From an uncultured Oscillospiraceae bacterium (GTDB lineage Bacteria > Bacillota > Clostridia > Oscillospirales > Acutalibacteraceae), in the NCBI GenBank assembly GCA_900540295.1, contig UQFM01000072.1:1-8982 (forward strand): DNA of 8,982 nt. Reading direction: 5' to 3'. Both the position numbers and the translations under genes were made by a program. Shown piece after piece: positions 7,175 through 8,982 of this stretch. The notes under the pieces are model-generated. The model saw only the letters and a list, made by a program, of their open reading frames with translations. It made no database searches and was not told the origin of the DNA. How positions within the stretch are numbered: position 1 is the stretch's first letter; each line of letters opens with the position of its first letter.

Positions 7175-7200
7175 AAAGCAGTTGAAATTATTTCTGCTTT
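7175..7200 (+). repeat. Inverted repeat around the ychF -35 box
   Basis: AAAGCAG at 7175..7181 and CTGCTTT at 7194..7200 are exact reverse complements separated by 12 bases. The -35 box TTGAAA lies in the loop at 7182..7187. A smaller dyad, GAAAT-T-ATTTC (7184..7194), is nested inside. It may be an operator, or a weak terminator for the upstream gene, though the loop is long and there is no T-run beyond CTTT. Confidence 0.35.
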
Positions 7201-7210
7201 CGTGTATAAT
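7182..7210 (+). promoter_or_regulatory. Sigma-A promoter for ychF
   Basis: TTGAAA at 7182..7187, a 17-base spacer and a perfect TATAAT at 7205..7210. The start of transcription would be near 7217, 28 bases before the ychF ATG. This argues against in-frame starts upstream, which would overlap the promoter. Confidence 0.88.
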
Positions 7211-7244
7211 ATCTTTCGCTTACCAAACAGAAGGAATGACAGAA

Positions 7245-8339
7245 ATGAAATTGGGAATCGTAGGTTTGCCGAATGTCGGCAAAAGCACCTTGTTTAATGC
7301 AATTACAAATGCGGGCGCACAGTCTGCAAATTATGCATTCTGCACCATTGAGCCGAATGTAGGTGTTGTTTCCGTTCCCGATGTTCGTTTAGATAAGCTG
7401 GCACAAATGTATCAGCCCAAAAAGCTGACGCCTGCGACAATTGAGTTTGTAGATATTGCGGGTCTTGTAAAAGGCGCTTCCAAAGGCGAGGGGCTTGGAA
7501 ATAAGTTTCTTTCACATATTCGTGAGGTGGATGCGATTATCCATGTCGTGCGTTGTTTTGACAATGACGATATTGTGCATGTGGAGGGCAGTGTTGACCC
7601 GCAGCGCGATATCGAGACAATTAACTTGGAATTGATTCTTTCCGATTTGGAAATTTTAGACAGACGCATTGACCGCGATAAAAAAGCGATGAAAGGCGAT
7701 AAGAGCTTACAGGCTGAGGTTGAACTTTTTGAACGTCTGCGCGCCTCGCTTGCCGATGGCGTAAATGCCCGCGCAGTTGAGATGAATGATGATGAAAAAG
7801 AAATGCTTGCATCCGTTGCGCTTCTTTCCTCAAAGCCTGTTATATATGCGTGCAATATGAGCGAAGAAGATTTTGCTAACTCTATAAACGAGAATGCGCG
7901 TTACAAAACCGTGTGTGAAATTGCCGCGGCAGAGGGCGCTGAGGTTTTACCGATTTGCGCGGAATTGGAAGCGGAAATTTCTTCACTTTCCAAAGAAGAA
8001 AAGGAGATGTTCCTTTCTGACTTAGGAATTGCACAGGGCGGTTTGGATTTGCTCATTCAGCGTTCCTACAATCTTTTGGGGTTAATTTCTTATTTGACTG
8101 CGGGCGAGCCTGAGGTGCGTGCATGGACGATTACAAAAGGCACCAAGGCGCCGCAGGCGGCGGGTAAAATTCACAGCGATTTTGAACGCGGTTTTATCCG
8201 TGCAGAGGTTATTGCCTTTGATGAACTGATGGCGTGCGGTACAATGCAAACCGCCAAAGAAAAGGGCAAGATTCGTTCTGAAGGCAAGGAATATGTGATG
8301 CAGGACGGCGATATTGTTCTGTTCCGCTTTAACGTCTGA
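7245..8339 (+). CDS. ychF: Ribosome-associated ATPase YchF (Obg/OLA1 family)
   Basis: A 364-residue P-loop ATPase of the TRAFAC class that binds ribosomes and takes part in stress and translation control. G1 is GLPNVGKST (7-15); CTIEPNVG (33-40) is the switch region; G3 is DIAGLVKGASKGEGLGNKFL (70-89); and the base-recognition motif is NMSEED (204-209) in place of NKxD, which explains the family's ATP preference. A coiled-coil arm spans about 130-190. The C-terminal TGS domain (about 280-364) contains TAGEPEVRAWTITKGTKAPQ and ends DGDIVLFRFNV. Length is normal. ATG 7245 is chosen because AAGGA at 7231..7235 is nine bases upstream and the family begins MKLGIVGLPN; ATG 7236 abuts the Shine-Dalgarno, and a start at 7182 would be inside the promoter. 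It stops with TGA and a TAA follows at once. Confidence 0.97.
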   Translation: MKLGIVGLPNVGKSTLFNAITNAGAQSANYAFCTIEPNVGVVSVPDVRLDKLAQMYQPKKLTPATIEFVDIAGLVKGASKGEGLGNKFLSHIREVDAIIHVVRCFDNDDIVHVEGSVDPQRDIETINLELILSDLEILDRRIDRDKKAMKGDKSLQAEVELFERLRASLADGVNARAVEMNDDEKEMLASVALLSSKPVIYACNMSEEDFANSINENARYKTVCEIAAAEGAEVLPICAELEAEISSLSKEEKEMFLSDLGIAQGGLDLLIQRSYNLLGLISYLTAGEPEVRAWTITKGTKAPQAAGKIHSDFERGFIRAEVIAFDELMACGTMQTAKEKGKIRSEGKEYVMQDGDIVLFRFNV

Positions 8340-8373
8340 TAAAATGCGGTTTCTTTTGAAATCGCTTATATAT

Positions 8374-8450
8374 GCGCTTGTAGCTCAGCTGGATAGAGCG
8401 TTAGACTCCGACTCTAAAGGCCGCTGGTTCGAATCCAGTCAAGCGCGCCA
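8374..8450 (+). tRNA. tRNA-Arg (anticodon CCG)
   Basis: A 77-base cloverleaf. The acceptor stem is GCGCTTG (8374..8380) with CAAGCGC (8440..8446), discriminator G at 8447, and encoded CCA at 8448..8450. The anticodon stem TTAGA/TCTAA closes loop CTCCGAC with anticodon CCG at 8408..8410, decoding CGG. The D-loop carries GGA, so A20, an arginine identity base, is present. The variable loop is AGGCC, and the T-arm has TTCGAAT with a terminal G-U pair. No clear promoter is seen in the 34 bases after ychF, so it may be read from the ychF promoter and cut out of that transcript. Confidence 0.97.
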
Positions 8451-8453
8451 AGG

Positions 8454-8469
8454 GCGGCGTACATGCCGC
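8454..8469 (+). other. Small GC hairpin in the tRNA 3' trailer
   Basis: GCGGC (8454..8458) and GCCGC (8465..8469) pair around a six-base loop, four bases after the tRNA CCA. It lies between the tRNA and the terminator and may affect 3' trimming of the precursor. No function is shown. Confidence 0.4.
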
Positions 8470-8471
8470 GC

Positions 8472-8506
8472 AAAAAGCACGTCTCATTTTTGAGAGGTGC
8501 TTTTTT
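8472..8506 (+). terminator. Intrinsic terminator after tRNA-Arg
   Basis: AAAAAGCACGTCTCA (8472..8486) pairs with the arm 8491..8505 around a TTTT loop, with one internal G-G mismatch, and ends in six T's at 8501..8506. It is a classical rho-independent terminator. It ends the ychF/tRNA transcript 26 bases before the MATE gene; its A-rich 5' side could make it work in both directions. Confidence 0.92.
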
Positions 8507-8532
8507 GAATAGAATTTGAAAGGGGATTCGTT

Positions 8533-8941
8533 TTGAAAAAGGCATATACAGCAGATATGACAACAGGACCTTTTTTCAAAAAAATCGTCTTGTTTTCCGT
8601 TCCGTTGGTGTTTACAGGACTTCTGCAATTGGTTTACAATACGGCAGATACAGTGATTGTCGGCAGATTTGCAGGCAAGCAGGCACTTGCCGCGGTCGGG
8701 TCAACAGGTGCGCTTGTCGCATTGATTTTAAATGTATTTATGGGGCTTGCCATGGGGGCGGGCGTAGTTACGGCACGAAGCATCGGTGCAGGGGATACAG
8801 CCAAAATCAAACGCTATACGCACACGGCAATGACTTTGAGTGTCATCAGCGGGATTGCTGTCGGTATTATAGGCTATTTTATTTCCGGTCTGCTTTTGCA
8901 GCTCATGCACATTGAAACGGAAATTTTGACGCTTTCAACGC
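8533..8941 (+). CDS. MATE-family efflux transporter, N-terminal part (truncated by contig end)
   Basis: 136 codons of a multidrug and toxin extrusion (MATE) transporter, which exports drugs or metabolites using an ion gradient. The start resembles family members: TTGPFFKKIVLFSVPLVF (10-27), then the family signature LQLVYNTADTVIVGRFAG (31-48), followed by three further hydrophobic helices and a GAGDTAKIKRYTH loop. A full protein would be about 450 residues, so over two thirds is missing. I chose the TTG at 8533 because AAAGGGGA (8519..8526) is six bases upstream; ATG 8557 has no Shine-Dalgarno. No promoter was recognised between the upstream terminator and the start, so one may lie in 8507..8532 or transcription may read through. 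The frame stays open into the adapter and adds a false tail VSYTHLTLPT; real sequence ends at 8941. Confidence 0.93.
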
Positions 8942-8982
8942 CTGTCTCTTATACACATCTGACGCTGCCGACGATAAGGCTC
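8942..8982 (-). other. Nextera/Tn5 sequencing adapter (i5 side), not genomic
   Basis: Positions 8942..8960 are the reverse complement of the 19-base Tn5 mosaic end, and 8961..8974 read GACGCTGCCGACGA, the rest of the Nextera read-1 adapter. The last eight bases, TAAGGCTC, sit in the i5 index position and, from memory, are the reverse complement of Nextera index S521 (GAGCCTTA). This is library sequence. Confidence 0.98.

Noticed and set aside
7182..7244. A longer ychF starting upstream, giving a hydrophobic signal-like N-terminus.
   Set aside because: Those bases are the promoter -35 to -10 and leader; YchF is cytosolic and begins at MKLGIVGLPN.
8374..8450. The tRNA gene as a possible attachment site for an integrated element.
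   Set aside because: No integrase, no second copy of the tRNA 3' end in the window, and the downstream gene is an ordinary transporter.
1..8982. A CRISPR array, defence island, retron or phage module.
   Set aside because: No spaced direct repeats and no Cas, reverse transcriptase, toxin-antitoxin or phage proteins were found on either strand.

Overview
The window is an 8,900-base piece of bacterial chromosome (42..8941) with Illumina Nextera/Tn5 library adapter still attached at both ends (1..41 and 8942..8982). The organism is most likely a member of the Bacillota, probably a gut-type Clostridia relative or neighbour. This is inferred from: a YwlE-type arginine phosphatase domain, a DUF4358-like exported protein, strong GGAG/AGGAG ribosome binding sites, extended -10 promoters with TG before the hexamer, a CCA-encoding tRNA gene, and a TTG start. 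GC looks intermediate (roughly mid-40s percent by eye, not counted). I cannot name a genus.

Layout. On the minus strand, dusB (tRNA dihydrouridine synthase) ends at a GC-rich hairpin beside the left adapter. It is divergent from everything else. A 132-base region holds promoters for dusB and for polA. On the plus strand, polA (DNA polymerase I without an intact proofreading site) is followed after 2 bases by an unusual two-domain protein, a YwlE-like protein-arginine phosphatase fused to a RimI-like N-acetyltransferase. After 24 bases comes a small four-helix membrane protein (DUF4345-like). A good sigma-A promoter at 5087..5115 then starts a second unit: a divergent fructose-type PTS EIIC homologue with no EIIA/EIIB partner in view, and a membrane-anchored DUF4358-like protein. 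Another strong promoter at 7182..7210 drives ychF (Obg-family ATPase). tRNA-Arg(CCG) follows, then a textbook intrinsic terminator, and finally the 5' part of a MATE-family efflux transporter, cut off by the right adapter.

The genes are mostly housekeeping (tRNA modification, DNA repair/replication, translation-linked ATPase, tRNA) with small membrane proteins of unknown role between them. I see no phage, IS element, CRISPR array, toxin-antitoxin pair or defence island. The most interesting biology is the phosphatase-acetyltransferase fusion and the orphan EIIC that has lost the usual sugar-site motifs. The most practical point is that the ends are adapter, so reading frames that run into them give false protein ends.
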